A stretch of DNA of 41,512 nt from an uncultured Selenomonadaceae bacterium (GTDB lineage: Bacteria > Bacillota > Negativicutes > Selenomonadales > Selenomonadaceae). The notes below the pieces were generated by a model. That model did not search any database, was not told where the DNA came from, and saw only the letters and a program-made list of their open reading frames with translations. The stretch lies in assembly GCA_910579115.1 (NCBI GenBank), contig CAJTSO010000016.1, positions 1 to 41,512 of the forward strand, given 5' to 3'. Position numbers and translations under genes: made by a program. Below are positions 8,258-15,774 of this stretch, piece by piece (position 1 is the stretch's first letter; every line of letters begins with the position of its first letter).

Positions 8258-9765
8258 TACTGCCACCCCTCTGCTGTCCACCCGGCACATATAGCCTTGG
8301 CCGCCATGTCAGCCAGCTCGTAGAAGTGCGGGTAAATATCCGGAACGATTCCCAGGAGAACGGCAATAACGGTGGTAATGCAGATAGGAACCAGCATTAA
8401 GTTGCTGTGAGCCCCATACTTTCGGAATTTTTCCTCAGGATCCCTTCGGAAGTAGGCCATCTGACACACCGGCAGGAGATAAGCCGCCGCCAGAATAGCT
8501 GAGGCCACCCAGACCAGCACATAAAGGGGCTTTCCGGCTTGCAGGGCCCCCAGAGCCAGATTGTACTTGCTGACGAAACCCACGATAAAAGGAACTCCGG
8601 CGATCCCAAGGGAAGCGATGGTAAAGCAGGCCATGGTCACCGGCAGCTTCTTCCCGATACCGTACAGCTCGCTGATATTGTTACGGTGGGTCCGGGCAAT
8701 GATGAGACCGGCGCACATAAAGAGGGTGATCTTCATGACGGCGTGAGCCACCAGATGAAGATAGGCCCCCTTCACCGCCAGCGGCGACAGGAGAGAGGCT
8801 CCCAGCACGATGTAGGAAAGCTGGCCGATGGTGGAGAAAGCCAGCCGCCGCTTCAGGTGATCCTGACGGATGGCGATGAGAGAAGATACCAGCATCGTGC
8901 CAGCCGCCGTCCAGGACACGAAATCAATGATGTTGATCTCCGCCAAAAGCTGAGGCCCAAAGACGAAGCCGATTATGCGGAGCACGCTGAAAACGCCGGT
9001 CTTTACCACGGCAACCGCATGGAGCAGGGCCGATACCGGCGTGGGGGCGATCATGGCCGCCGGTAGCCAGCCGTGGAGGGGCATCACCGCCGCCTTTACG
9101 GAGCCCGCCAAAATCATCAGGACGAAAATTCCCTGCAGGGCCCAGCGGGGGGCCATCCCGGCGTTCAGGAAGCCTCCCGGAGTGAAGCTAATAGTCCCGG
9201 CAATACAGTATACCGCTACGATCCCCACCAGGAAAAGCTGACCGGAAATCAGAGTATAGACAAGATATTTCCGGCTGGCGGAGAGAGCCTCCTGATTCCG
9301 CTTGTGGAGAACAAGGGGATAGCTGGCCAGGGTCAGCAGTTCGTAAAATACGAAGAAGGTGAGCAGATTCTCCGCCATGGCGATACCCATGACGGCGCTC
9401 ATGCAGAGGGCAAAGGCGGCGAAGTAGCCGGTCTGCTCCCGTTCCTGATTGCAGCGCATATAGCCGATGGAGTAAAAGTTCATGGGAACCCACAGCATGG
9501 AAGCCAGCACGGCAAATATCATGCCCGCCGGGTCAGTGCGGAGGGTAAAGCTCACGGTATCCGTCAGCTGGCAGAGGGTGTAGGTATAGACATCTCCCGC
9601 CAGAACTCCCGGCAGCATGGACAGGATGATACCGAATTTTCCGAGGGAGGCAATGGCGCTCCAGGTTTCGCGGAGATTTGGCCAGCGGCGGCTGAAGGAA
9701 ATCAGGATGGCGGCCGCCAGGGATATACCTACAGCCAGGAATGGCCGGGCGTCAACTATCGTCAT
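8257..9765 (-). CDS. Mrp/Mbh-type antiporter subunit, NuoM/MrpD-like (second paralogue)
   Basis: This 502-residue polytopic protein belongs to the proton-conducting NADH:quinone oxidoreductase/Mrp antiporter family. The TM5 glutamate is in FFVFYELLTL, the TM7 lysine in SVKAAVMPLHGWLPAAM and a TM8 lysine in AVAVVKTGVFSVLR, so the full set of proton-channel residues is present. Start and stop overlap the neighbours (ATGA with the upstream mrpD; TAATG with the downstream small gene). Together with the first and third paralogues it gives the complex three antiporter-like subunits, one more than standard Mrp (MrpA and MrpD). Confidence 0.9.
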   Translation of the reverse strand: MTIVDARPFLAVGISLAAAILISFSRRWPNLRETWSAIASLGKFGIILSMLPGVLAGDVYTYTLCQLTDTVSFTLRTDPAGMIFAVLASMLWVPMNFYSIGYMRCNQEREQTGYFAAFALCMSAVMGIAMAENLLTFFVFYELLTLASYPLVLHKRNQEALSASRKYLVYTLISGQLFLVGIVAVYCIAGTISFTPGGFLNAGMAPRWALQGIFVLMILAGSVKAAVMPLHGWLPAAMIAPTPVSALLHAVAVVKTGVFSVLRIIGFVFGPQLLAEINIIDFVSWTAAGTMLVSSLIAIRQDHLKRRLAFSTIGQLSYIVLGASLLSPLAVKGAYLHLVAHAVMKITLFMCAGLIIARTHRNNISELYGIGKKLPVTMACFTIASLGIAGVPFIVGFVSKYNLALGALQAGKPLYVLVWVASAILAAAYLLPVCQMAYFRRDPEEKFRKYGAHSNLMLVPICITTVIAVLLGIVPDIYPHFYELADMAAKAICAGWTAEGWQ

Positions 9766-11255
9766 CTCAGGAACACCTCCGGCAGACCAAGCTTCAAAAT
9801 GCCATTGATAATATCCGCGCTATACCAGCCTAAGAAGAGAACCGTAAGGCCGATGACCGCCAGGGGTATCGCCATGGGCGCCGGCAGCCCCAGCCTTCCC
9901 TTGTGGGGATGAAAGATGGGCAGGCTGGCATCCTTCTGGACGAACATCTGCTCAATGATGCGGAAGAAGTAAATGGCATTCAGCAGGGAGCTGACCACCA
10001 GCACCAGCATATAGAAATAATGCTGGCTGGTCCAGGCCCCCAGCATCAGGTACCATTTGCTGAAGAACCCTGCCGTCGGCGGCAGGCCGATCATGGACAG
10101 GGCGCAGAGCACCAGGGTAATGGTGGATATCGTCAGCTTCTTGTTCATTCCTCCCAGCCGGAAGATGTGAACCACCCCGAAACGGTAAATGATACCACCG
10201 ATGACCAGAAAAAGCCCGCTCTTCATGAGAGCGTGGTTGATCATGTGGAGCACCGCCCCGATAAAACCATACATATTCCCCATGGAAACACCCATGGCAA
10301 TATAGCCAATCTGAGCTACGGAGGAATAAGCAAGCATCCGGCGGAAGTCCCGCATAGCCAGAGCCATGACGGAACCGATGAGCATACCGCCCACCCCGAG
10401 AATGCCGATTATATCAAGGGTCGACCGCATCACCGGATTATCCACCTGAAAGATGTAGTACACGAAGCGGACCACGGCGTAGGCAGGAGCCTTGCTCATG
10501 CACCCGGCAATGAACGCCGCTGCCCCGGGATGACTGAAGGTGTAGGCATCAGGCTGCCACCCGTGGAGGGGAAACAGGGCCATCTTGATACCGAAGCCGA
10601 TGATGAGACAGCCCACCGCCATGGCAAACAGCGGGGAATTGATGTGCTGTCCGATGAGAACCCCCAGATCCGCCATGTTCAGGGTACCGGTCATGGCGTA
10701 GAGGTAACCAACCCCCAGCAGGTAAAGGGACGCGCCGATGGTTCCGATAAGGAGATACCGGAAGGCCGCCAGCATGGACTTTTTCCCCCCCAGGGCAATG
10801 AGTCCATAGCCGGACAGGGACATGATCTCCAGGAAAACGTAAAGGTTGAACACATCGCCGGTGGCGATCATGCCGCAAAGACCCACGGTCAGGAGACCGA
10901 AGAGGGTATAATAGCCCCCTACGTGGAGCCAGTCCTCATCCTTTACAAAGGGCAGCCCATAGAAAGACACCAGCAGTGAAATAAAAGTGATGAGCACCAG
11001 CAGAACGCTGTTCAAAGGATCGAGGACAAACTCGATGCCGATAGGCGGCACCCAGCCCCCCATGGTGTAGTGTATGGCCTTCCCGCCGGAAGCTACCACC
11101 CGGTTCAGCACCGTAACTGCGCTGGCCAGAGAGCCGGCGATGGAGGCGATAACAATATAAGACCCCAGATTGCGGCAGATTCTGCTGAGCAGCATACAGA
11201 GCAGGGATGCGGTAAGAGGCAGAAGAACGATAAAAACAGGAGCGTGCTGACTCAT
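9762..11255 (-). CDS. mrpD: Na+/H+ antiporter subunit MrpD (NuoM/N-like)
   Basis: A 497-residue membrane protein immediately downstream of mrpC, the usual MrpD position. TM5 glutamate in YVFLEIMSLSGYGLIALGG, TM7 lysine in GIKMALFPLHGWQPDAY and TM8-region lysine in CMSKAPAYAVVR are intact. MrpD works with MrpA in exchanging cytoplasmic Na+ (or K+) for H+, or, in Mbh-type complexes, in coupling ferredoxin oxidation to ion pumping. Its ATG overlaps the mrpC stop (ATGA). No hydrogenase or NuoB/C/D/I-type electron-transfer genes accompany it here. Confidence 0.92.
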   Translation of the reverse strand: MSQHAPVFIVLLPLTASLLCMLLSRICRNLGSYIVIASIAGSLASAVTVLNRVVASGGKAIHYTMGGWVPPIGIEFVLDPLNSVLLVLITFISLLVSFYGLPFVKDEDWLHVGGYYTLFGLLTVGLCGMIATGDVFNLYVFLEIMSLSGYGLIALGGKKSMLAAFRYLLIGTIGASLYLLGVGYLYAMTGTLNMADLGVLIGQHINSPLFAMAVGCLIIGFGIKMALFPLHGWQPDAYTFSHPGAAAFIAGCMSKAPAYAVVRFVYYIFQVDNPVMRSTLDIIGILGVGGMLIGSVMALAMRDFRRMLAYSSVAQIGYIAMGVSMGNMYGFIGAVLHMINHALMKSGLFLVIGGIIYRFGVVHIFRLGGMNKKLTISTITLVLCALSMIGLPPTAGFFSKWYLMLGAWTSQHYFYMLVLVVSSLLNAIYFFRIIEQMFVQKDASLPIFHPHKGRLGLPAPMAIPLAVIGLTVLFLGWYSADIINGILKLGLPEVFLR

Positions 11256-11626
11256 TGGCTGGCCCTCCTAAGTACCTCTGGTTCCTCTACCGAGCCGTAC
11301 ATATCCTTAATACGCATCAAAAGCGCGATGGCCACGCCGGTAGTACCCAGGCTAACCACGATGGCCGTGAGCATCATGCCGTGGGGAAGCGGGTTGATAT
11401 AGGCGTCGGGGTTGGTGGTGATACCGTTCTGAATCGGTATCATCGCCCCGTCCTTTTGGGCGAAGCACAGGTAAAAATAGATGACGGCCACCTGCATTAC
11501 ATTCATGGCCATCAGCTTTTTCATGTAATTCTTGCTGAGAACCATGCCGTAGATTCCCAGGAAAAACAGCACCATAACCAGGGAGTAAATCCCTCTGGTT
11601 TTCAAAAACTCATTCAGTACGTCCAT
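11252..11626 (-). CDS. mrpC: Na+/H+ antiporter subunit MrpC (NuoK-like)
   Basis: A 124-residue protein with three membrane helices, homologous to NuoK/MbhG. FFLGIYGMVLSKNYMKKLMAMNVMQVAV is broken here only in description: the key features are the GxYG and the KK...NVMQ region of helix 2; PLPHGMMLTAIVVSLG is the family signature before helix 3. The ATG at 11626 is preferred because GGGGG lies 6 bases before it; an ATG six bases earlier is directly adjacent to that site. It overlaps the 3' end of mrpB by 17 bases and the mrpD start by 4. Confidence 0.92.
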   Translation of the reverse strand: MDVLNEFLKTRGIYSLVMVLFFLGIYGMVLSKNYMKKLMAMNVMQVAVIYFYLCFAQKDGAMIPIQNGITTNPDAYINPLPHGMMLTAIVVSLGTTGVAIALLMRIKDMYGSVEEPEVLRRASQ

Positions 11627-12071
11627 CGTCATCCCCCATTTTCACAATCGAATCCAAGAGATTGATAATCGTCATCATGACGCAGATGGCCACACCAATT
11701 TCAATCATAAATATCGCCAGCGCATGCATCTCGTGGGCTGGCTCCATATGGACCGGCATGTAGTTGTAATCCAGGAAATAATCCGCCCCGCCGAAGATAG
11801 TCAGCCAGCCGGTAAAGGCATACAGGAAAGTCCCCACTCCGGCCATGATGATGGAAGTCCGCCCCGCCACATTGAACCTGGCATCACTGCCCAGAATGAG
11901 ACGGGAAAGGAGAACCCCCACCGAAAGCAGCGCCCCGGCCTGGAAACCGCCCCCCGGGGAAAACTCACCGAGACAGAGGACGTAAATACCGTAGACGATG
12001 GTGAAGGGAACAAGCGCCCGAAAAGCCACATTGAGGACGATCCCACCGAAGGGATCCTTCAGCTTGATCAT
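11610..12071 (-). CDS. mrpB: Na+/H+ antiporter subunit MrpB
   Basis: A 153-residue membrane protein with about four helices, of the MrpB/MbhF family. The signature YVLCLGEFSPGGGFQAGA is clear, including the GGGFQ turn that faces the MrpA C-terminal pieces. The start at 12071 overlaps the preceding stop (ATGA); a longer frame from 12185 merely reads the previous gene out of frame. MrpB is essential for Mrp assembly and activity in studied bacteria. Confidence 0.92.
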   Translation of the reverse strand: MIKLKDPFGGIVLNVAFRALVPFTIVYGIYVLCLGEFSPGGGFQAGALLSVGVLLSRLILGSDARFNVAGRTSIIMAGVGTFLYAFTGWLTIFGGADYFLDYNYMPVHMEPAHEMHALAIFMIEIGVAICVMMTIINLLDSIVKMGDDDGRTE

Positions 12072-12388
12072 TTTATCACCGCCCCCTCTTCGGCCACGTC
12101 CTCCTCCAGCCGGCGACCAACCGGATTCCGGGTGAGGATCAGCACCGTGGTAAGACCGGCCAGAAACATGACCGCGGTCTCCCACATGGTATCAAAGCCA
12201 CGATAATCAATGATGACGCCGGTGACGATGTTCGGCGAGCCGGTATCCTCAGCGCTTCGCTCGATATAGGTCGGCGTCACATGCCGGTTCGGCGCCGAGC
12301 CGGCCTCGCCGATGGGCGGCAGGTTGGAAACCACCGAACAGAAGGTGGCGGTAATCACCGCCAGAATAACTGCCACTAACCCCCGCAT
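12068..12388 (-). CDS. MbhE-like subunit (C-terminal domain of MrpA as a separate protein)
   Basis: The 106-residue protein has an N-terminal helix (VAVILAVITATFCSVV), an extracytoplasmic loop (PPIGEAGSAPNRHVTPTYI) and the family segment NIVTGVIIDYRGFDTMWE, then a second helix. This is the MbhE domain, found as the extreme C-terminus of MrpA in most bacteria and as a stand-alone gene in archaeal Mbh/Mrp loci. The ATG at 12388 shares a base with the TAA of the preceding gene (TAATG). A longer frame to 12514 lies inside the previous gene and is not used. Confidence 0.88.
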   Translation of the reverse strand: MRGLVAVILAVITATFCSVVSNLPPIGEAGSAPNRHVTPTYIERSAEDTGSPNIVTGVIIDYRGFDTMWETAVMFLAGLTTVLILTRNPVGRRLEEDVAEEGAVIK

Positions 12389-12630
12389 TATTCGCACCAC
12401 CTGTCTATCTTCTTCAGGGACGCCACGAAGAAGATCGTTGAAATAGTACCGATGACCGCCTCTGTAAAGGCCACATCGGGAGAGCCCATCATCAGATACA
12501 GCAGCACGGCGCAAAAGCTGAAAGCGCTGTAGATTATGGCGGCGCTCAGGATATCCTTGCAGAAGATCACCGCGCAGGTAATGAGGATGAGAATGATGAG
12601 GAGCACTGCTTCGACGAGATATATCTGCAT
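12388..12630 (-). CDS. MbhD-like subunit (DUF4040; central MrpA piece as a separate protein)
   Basis: An 80-residue three-helix membrane protein of the DUF4040/MbhD family: CAVIFCKDILSAAIIYSAFS, then LMMGSPDVAFTEAVIG with the family PDVAFTEA motif. In standard bacterial Mrp this segment lies within the C-terminal part of MrpA. Here it is encoded alone and is followed by the MbhE-like gene, so MrpA is split into at least three genes. The start codon follows the mrpG stop directly (TAA then ATG). Confidence 0.9.
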   Translation of the reverse strand: MQIYLVEAVLLIILILITCAVIFCKDILSAAIIYSAFSFCAVLLYLMMGSPDVAFTEAVIGTISTIFFVASLKKIDRWCE

Positions 12631-13047
12631 TTAATTCTCCTCCTCCGGCTGGTCCAGATTGCCCACCGGTTCATCGGCACTGTGCCCCTTCGGCGGCGCC
12701 CCGATGGCCTGGTCGGCATCCTTGGCCTTTAACGTCCAGACGGGATGGCCCGACTTGTAGGCGGACTTGCTCAGGATGTGGGAGCCGATGGGGTTTGCCA
12801 GGAAAACCAGCAGAAAAACGAAAGCGATCTTCACGCTGGTGAGAGTGGCCCCCTCATAAACCATCATCCCCAAAAAGGAAAGCATCGAGCCCAAAGTCTC
12901 ACTGTTGCCCGAAGCATGAATGCGGCAATAGAAATCGGGCAGGCGCAGCATACCGATAGCCGAACCGACTAAAAATACCAGTCCGGAAATCAGTAGCACT
13001 CCCGCCACGGCCACCCGGATGTCCTCAGGGCTAATCCCGAAAATCAT
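12631..13047 (-). CDS. mrpG: Na+/H+ antiporter subunit MrpG
   Basis: A 138-residue protein with three N-terminal helices and a charged, Pro-rich cytoplasmic tail ending EEEN. The family signature IGMLRLPDFYCRIHASGNSE is present (the RLPDxYxRxHA turn of MrpG/MbhC), followed by FLANPIGSHILSKSAY. Overlaps mrpF by 4 bp. MrpE, F and G form a small-subunit cluster at one end of the Mrp complex. Confidence 0.93.
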   Translation of the reverse strand: MIFGISPEDIRVAVAGVLLISGLVFLVGSAIGMLRLPDFYCRIHASGNSETLGSMLSFLGMMVYEGATLTSVKIAFVFLLVFLANPIGSHILSKSAYKSGHPVWTLKAKDADQAIGAPPKGHSADEPVGNLDQPEEEN

Positions 13048-13307
13048 GCTTTCTTCCCCCCCAGGAGCTTCGCCAGAATCACCGAGCCCACGAAGCCCAG
13101 CATGGCATACGAAATACCGATGTCAACGTACATATCCGGCCTTCCGTCCACATAGCCGAACAGGATCAGCAGGAGGATTGTATTCGCTCCAATGATCCCC
13201 AGACTATTCATTCGGTCATAAACCGTGGGCCCCTGAAACAGCCGCTGCAGCATGGAGGCAATAATGAAGATAACCGTCACCATCACAGTAATGAAAATGG
13301 CGTTCAT
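13044..13307 (-). CDS. mrpF: Na+/H+ antiporter subunit MrpF
   Basis: An 87-residue three-helix membrane protein of the MrpF/MbhB family. The conserved block RLFQGPTVYDRMNSLGIIGAN (helix 1-2 turn with GPTxxDR) and a DIGISYAMLGFVG stretch are visible. The ATG overlaps the mrpE stop. Position between mrpE and mrpG is the standard order. Confidence 0.93.
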   Translation of the reverse strand: MNAIFITVMVTVIFIIASMLQRLFQGPTVYDRMNSLGIIGANTILLLILFGYVDGRPDMYVDIGISYAMLGFVGSVILAKLLGGKKA

Positions 13308-13915
13308 TCTCTCTCCTCCTTTACTTCCATATCAGAACCGTCATCAATGAGGAGAAAATCGTCCTCCTCGTCAAAAAGCCAGGCCACATGAGCAGGGAAA
13401 TTACCGGACCTTACGCCCTCTGCCGCTCCCGGAGTCAGGGCGTGGATGGTGTAGATACCGTCGCTTGTCACATCCATGGTGACGGTGCCCGGCGTCAGGG
13501 TAATGGAGTTGGCCAGCACCACCGACGCCACCGGATTATCGGCGGTAAAGCGGAATTTCAATACCTTAGGATCAATGGCCAGCTCCTGATCAGTGACGGC
13601 CAGCAGCACATCGATATTGGCCAGTACAAGCTGGTACATGAGCCAGAGGAAATATCTGAGCCCCTTCAGAGGACTGACCCCGAAAACGAAGTAGCGCCTG
13701 GTTTGGCTCTGATTCGGCACCAGAAGCAGCGGATAGGTAACCATTGTCGTTACCACCGCCGTTACCGCCCCATATACGAGGAACTTCGCGTCCGACCTGC
13801 CTGACAGGACATACCAAAACAGGAACAGCGCCACCATCATGAATCCCCTGTGAACCACCGGCGAGCCCACTACTCCGCAATCAGATTTCCTTGTTTCTGC
13901 TTCCACGGCAACCAT
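13304..13915 (-). CDS. mrpE: Na+/H+ antiporter subunit MrpE, first gene of the operon
   Basis: A MrpE/MbhA-family protein with two N-terminal helices (VALFLFWYVLSG; FLVYGAVTAVVTTMVTYPLL) and a cytoplasmic domain with LVLANIDVLLAV and the family segment NSITLTPGTVTMDV. The start is uncertain: ATG at 13915 abuts GAGG, a GTG at 13906 has GAGG at 9 bases, and an ATG at 13840, just before the first helix, has AGGGG. The 27 residues before that helix look unlike MrpE, so 13840 may be the true start. A TATAAA at 13932-13937 may be part of the operon promoter, but no good -35 is seen. Confidence 0.88.
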   Translation of the reverse strand: MVAVEAETRKSDCGVVGSPVVHRGFMMVALFLFWYVLSGRSDAKFLVYGAVTAVVTTMVTYPLLLVPNQSQTRRYFVFGVSPLKGLRYFLWLMYQLVLANIDVLLAVTDQELAIDPKVLKFRFTADNPVASVVLANSITLTPGTVTMDVTSDGIYTIHALTPGAAEGVRSGNFPAHVAWLFDEEDDFLLIDDGSDMEVKEERE

Positions 13916-13921
13916 CCTCAA

Positions 13922-14173
13922 TGATAAGAAATTTTATAACGACGAAAAAACGTCCCCACCGCAAGGTCGCAAATAGCGGAACCTGCCGGAATGAACACGC
14001 CGGAAACACAAGCCCCGCCCCTGTCAGCTAAAGGGGAGCCATCGCATTATAAACAGAGTGTATTCCTATAATAAGTGTAACGCATAATCCATTCTTCCTT
14101 TAGACTATCAATGGTAAAATTTGGCAAATAAGTCAAAAATCCTGCTTTTTTGCTGAGAATTTTTTCCAAATTA
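13922..14173. other. Gap before the mrp operon: no gene seen
   Basis: This stretch carries the presumed mrp promoter region and a degenerate remnant of family A repeat near 14015-14040 (CCCCTGTCAGCTAAAGGGG). Short frames across it have no ribosome binding site or family resemblance. Confidence 0.5.
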
Positions 14174-14174
14174 A

Positions 14175-14214
14175 AAATATACCCCTCTCTCCTTGAGCGA
14201 AGGGTATATTTTTC
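14175..14214 (-). terminator. Terminator downstream of the 14.4-kb small gene
   Basis: A perfect 10-bp stem AAATATACCC/GGGTATATTT (14175-14184 and 14202-14211) with a 17-base loop and A/T tracts on both sides. It lies 170 bases after the stop of the minus-strand gene at 14383, and may work in both directions. Confidence 0.6.
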
Positions 14215-14382
14215 GTCTGTTTTTCCCGATAGAGTACATCGCCCGCGGACATAAAAATAGTCGGATAACCGCTTTGAAATCCGCAACCGATCCCTTTTAC
14301 GGGTACCGTCAGCGGCAGCTCCGGCGGCAGGCTATTCTTGCATACCCGGCGCCGCCTCATATCGGGAAACTGGTTTTGGGCT

Positions 14383-14697
14383 TTAATAATGGGGATGGGC
14401 CTTCACATAATCCACCGGCCGGGACCAGTCCACATGAACATTGGTGGCTTCCCACAGGCGGGTCATAGCCAGCTCAAAGCTCCGGCGGCTGTCGGCGGCG
14501 GTTATCTCCTCCGCCCGAAAATCCAGCAGGGATTCCCCCGGCACCCGGATGGTATGAGTCGCCGCCAGATAATCCTCTGCCAGCTTCTTCCCTTCCGGCT
14601 CATCGAGATTCACAGTTATGGTATGGGCCCCTTCATCCAGCTCTACCCAGCCCAAAGCCCCGTTGTAGCTTATTGCAACGCTATAATTTTCTGCCAT
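14383..14697 (-). CDS. Conserved-looking small protein of unknown function
   Basis: A 104-residue soluble protein starting MAENYSVAISYNG. Its sequence is balanced and acidic, with a beta-rich N-terminal half and a helical stretch around RRSFELAMTRLWEAT. No signal peptide, membrane segment or metal motif. GGAG lies 8 bases before the ATG at 14697; nine further residues upstream in frame have no site. I recognise no domain. It is a single gene with its own terminator, next to the 6S RNA gene. Confidence 0.7.
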   Translation of the reverse strand: MAENYSVAISYNGALGWVELDEGAHTITVNLDEPEGKKLAEDYLAATHTIRVPGESLLDFRAEEITAADSRRSFELAMTRLWEATNVHVDWSRPVDYVKAHPHY

Positions 14698-14816
14698 TTC
14701 ACAGACTCCTTCTCCCTTATCCAATCAGGAACACTTGAAAGACATTATACAAAAAATTCTTTAATTTGTCTCGTGATTTTGCGAAAATTTTCCCGGCAAA
14801 ATATCAGCGCTCCGCC

Positions 14817-14845
14817 TTGCCTGTGTCTTTGGAAAGTGCTACAAT
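14817..14845 (+). promoter_or_regulatory. Promoter of the 6S RNA gene
   Basis: TTGCCT (14817-14822), a 17-base spacer, then TACAAT (14840-14845). Predicted start near 14852. Confidence 0.8.
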
Positions 14846-14851
14846 ATCCCA

Positions 14852-15043
14852 CGGAAGCAAATGTCTGGGGTGTGCGTCAGCCTTCACAGTGTCTAACCGA
14901 CTCTTTTACCTAGGGAACCCAATGATTGCCCGGCGGCTGCATACTCCCCCTGCGGGAGAAGCAAAAGCCCGGCTGCGGGTACCCACCTGCCCAGTGCAGG
15001 TTTAGGCATATGAGGCTGACGGCATTTTGGGCCTAACTTTCCG
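14852..15043 (+). ncRNA. ssrS: 6S RNA (RNA polymerase-binding regulator)
   Basis: A region of about 190 nt lies between a clear promoter and a strong terminator and has no coding frame. Its ends pair: TGCGTCAGCC near 14872-14881 with GGCTGACGGCA near 15014-15024, one bulged base, extended by G-U-rich pairs outward. The inner part has GCATACTCCCCCTGCGGGAG followed by AAGC, which resembles the GCATGCTC...GAGAAGC arm of E. coli 6S RNA. Long closing stem, central bubble and apical hairpin fit the 6S fold, which mimics an open promoter and binds sigma-70 holoenzyme. Exact ends are inferred. An alternative is an unrelated structured RNA, but SRP RNA, tmRNA and RNase P signatures are absent. Confidence 0.78.
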
Positions 15044-15076
15044 AGGAGATGTTGCTCGCGACATCTCCTCTTTTTC
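15043..15076 (+). terminator. Terminator of the 6S RNA gene
   Basis: Perfect 10-bp stem GAGGAGATGT/ACATCTCCTC with an 8-base loop, followed by TTTTTCT. Confidence 0.85.
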
Positions 15077-15139
15077 TGTCTGCTTTGGGTGAAAATAATT
15101 CCTGACGAAAAACTCAACCGCCGCCGCCTAAAAAAGTTC

Positions 15140-15168
15140 TTGCTTTTTCGGGAACCACCCTGTATAAT
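15140..15168 (+). promoter_or_regulatory. Promoter of the tRNA-Val pair
   Basis: TTGCTT (15140-15145), 17-base spacer, TATAAT (15163-15168), about 29 bases before the first tRNA. Confidence 0.85.
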
Positions 15169-15196
15169 AACCCTCGTCGGCAAACGACAACCCAAT

Positions 15197-15273
15197 GCGC
15201 TGTTAGCTCAGTTGGTTAGAGTATCACCTTGACATGGTGGGGGTCGTAGATTCGAATTCTACACAGCGCACCA
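15197..15273 (+). tRNA. tRNA-Val (GAC)
   Basis: A full cloverleaf: acceptor GCGCTGT/ACAGCGC, D-arm with AGCTCAGTTGGTTAGAG, anticodon loop TTGACAT (anticodon GAC, valine GUC/GUU), T-arm with GATTCGAATTC, and an encoded CCA end at 15271-15273. Confidence 0.97.
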
Positions 15274-15282
15274 CGCTATCAG

Positions 15283-15307
15283 CGGGACCGGGCCGGTCCC
15301 GTTTTTA
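15283..15307 (+). terminator. Hairpin and T-run between the two tRNAs
   Basis: CGGGACC/GGTCCCG stem, short GC loop, then TTTTT. It may cause partial termination or act as a processing hairpin. Confidence 0.6.
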
Positions 15308-15314
15308 CTTACCT

Positions 15315-15391
15315 GCTCAAATAGCTCAGTTGGTTAGAGCACCATCGTCACATGGTGGGGGTCCAGCGTTCGAATCGCTGTTTGAGCACCA
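15315..15391 (+). tRNA. tRNA-Val (CAC)
   Basis: Cloverleaf with acceptor GCTCAAA/TTTGAGC, the same D-arm as the preceding tRNA, anticodon loop GTCACAT (anticodon CAC, valine GUG), T-arm with CGTTCGAATCG and encoded CCA at 15389-15391. Confidence 0.96.
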
Positions 15392-15400
15392 GAAATTTCT

Positions 15401-15430
15401 GAGGCTGTGACCGTTGCAGCCTCTTTTTTT
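15401..15430 (+). terminator. Terminator of the tRNA-Val operon
   Basis: GAGGCTG/CAGCCTC stem (15401-15407 with 15417-15423) followed by T7. Confidence 0.85.
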
Positions 15431-15473
15431 GTGCCATATAATCCGTCTGACAGGCTCGCCTGTAAAAACCTCT

Positions 15474-15502
15474 TTGTGTTATCCTGCTGAATCTTTTACA
15501 CT
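15474..15502 (+). promoter_or_regulatory. Candidate promoter of the 29-residue hydrophobic peptide (type I toxin)
   Basis: TTGTGT (15474-15479), 17-base spacer, TACACT (15497-15502). Weaker than the opposing antitoxin promoter, as is usual for type I toxin pairs. Predicted start near 15510. Confidence 0.5.
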
Positions 15503-15543
15503 GTTTCAGCCACAGCCTCACCAGCTAAACAGGCAGGGGTGGA

Positions 15544-15576
15544 GGTCGATAAGTGTGACTTTAACCGATATTCTGC
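15544..15576 (+). repeat. Direct repeat A over the toxin translation start
   Basis: GGTCGA...TGACTTTAACCGATATTCTGC at 15544-15576 recurs at 15741-15770 with one substitution and small gaps. Copy A covers the 3' half of the Shine-Dalgarno site, the GTG start and the first codons of the peptide. Copy B lies in the 5' part of the convergent RNA, so that RNA is complementary to copy A. Confidence 0.85.
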
Positions 15577-15644
15577 TCTCGCTGCTCATCAGCGTCCTCG
15601 GGAGTATTCTCGGAGCCCTGATATTGCAGCTGCTGGGATGGTAG
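15555..15644 (+). CDS. 29-residue hydrophobic peptide, candidate type I toxin
   Basis: A GTG start with GGAGGT 8 bases upstream opens a 29-codon frame: TLTDILLSLL, then ISVLGSILGA and LILQLLGW. Apart from one Asp it is a single membrane-spanning helix, the shape of Fst, Ldr, Ibs and TxpA toxins that act at the inner membrane. No clear sequence homologue is recognised. A convergent short RNA from 15768 shares a 15-bp-stem terminator with it and is complementary to its translation start. This is the layout of the par (fst/RNA I-RNA II) locus. Function as a toxin is inference; a small membrane regulator is possible. Confidence 0.7.
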   Translation: MTLTDILLSLLISVLGSILGALILQLLGW

Positions 15645-15696
15645 GAGCAGCCATCATTGTGGCGCCAGCTGGCAGGCGTGGTTTAACCAACCATGC

Positions 15697-15768
15697 GAAA
15701 ATCCCCTCGCGGTAACCAGCCGCGAGGGGATTTTCCTTTTGGTCGACATATGACCTTAACCGATTTCT
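15697..15768 (-). ncRNA. Candidate antisense antitoxin RNA (par RNA II-like)
   Basis: A strong minus-strand promoter (15803-15775) would start an RNA near 15768 that ends at the shared terminator (15734-15698), about 72 nt. Its 5' portion (15768-15741) is complementary to 15544-15574, the ribosome binding site and start codon of the peptide mRNA, with one bulge, one G-U pair and a small internal gap. The 3' portion is the terminator hairpin. No coding frame. Inferred action: it pairs with the toxin mRNA and blocks ribosome access. Confidence 0.7.
15698..15734. terminator. Shared bidirectional terminator of the toxin-antitoxin pair
   Basis: A perfect 15-bp stem AAAATCCCCTCGCGG/CCGCGAGGGGATTTT (15698-15712 and 15720-15734), loop TAACCAG. 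The A4/T4 ends allow function on both strands. Confidence 0.92.
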
Positions 15769-15774
15769 GCGCTA

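Noticed and set aside
14047..14286. A 79-codon minus-strand frame
   Set aside because: It contains the terminator hairpin at 14175-14214, lacks a ribosome site and resembles nothing known.
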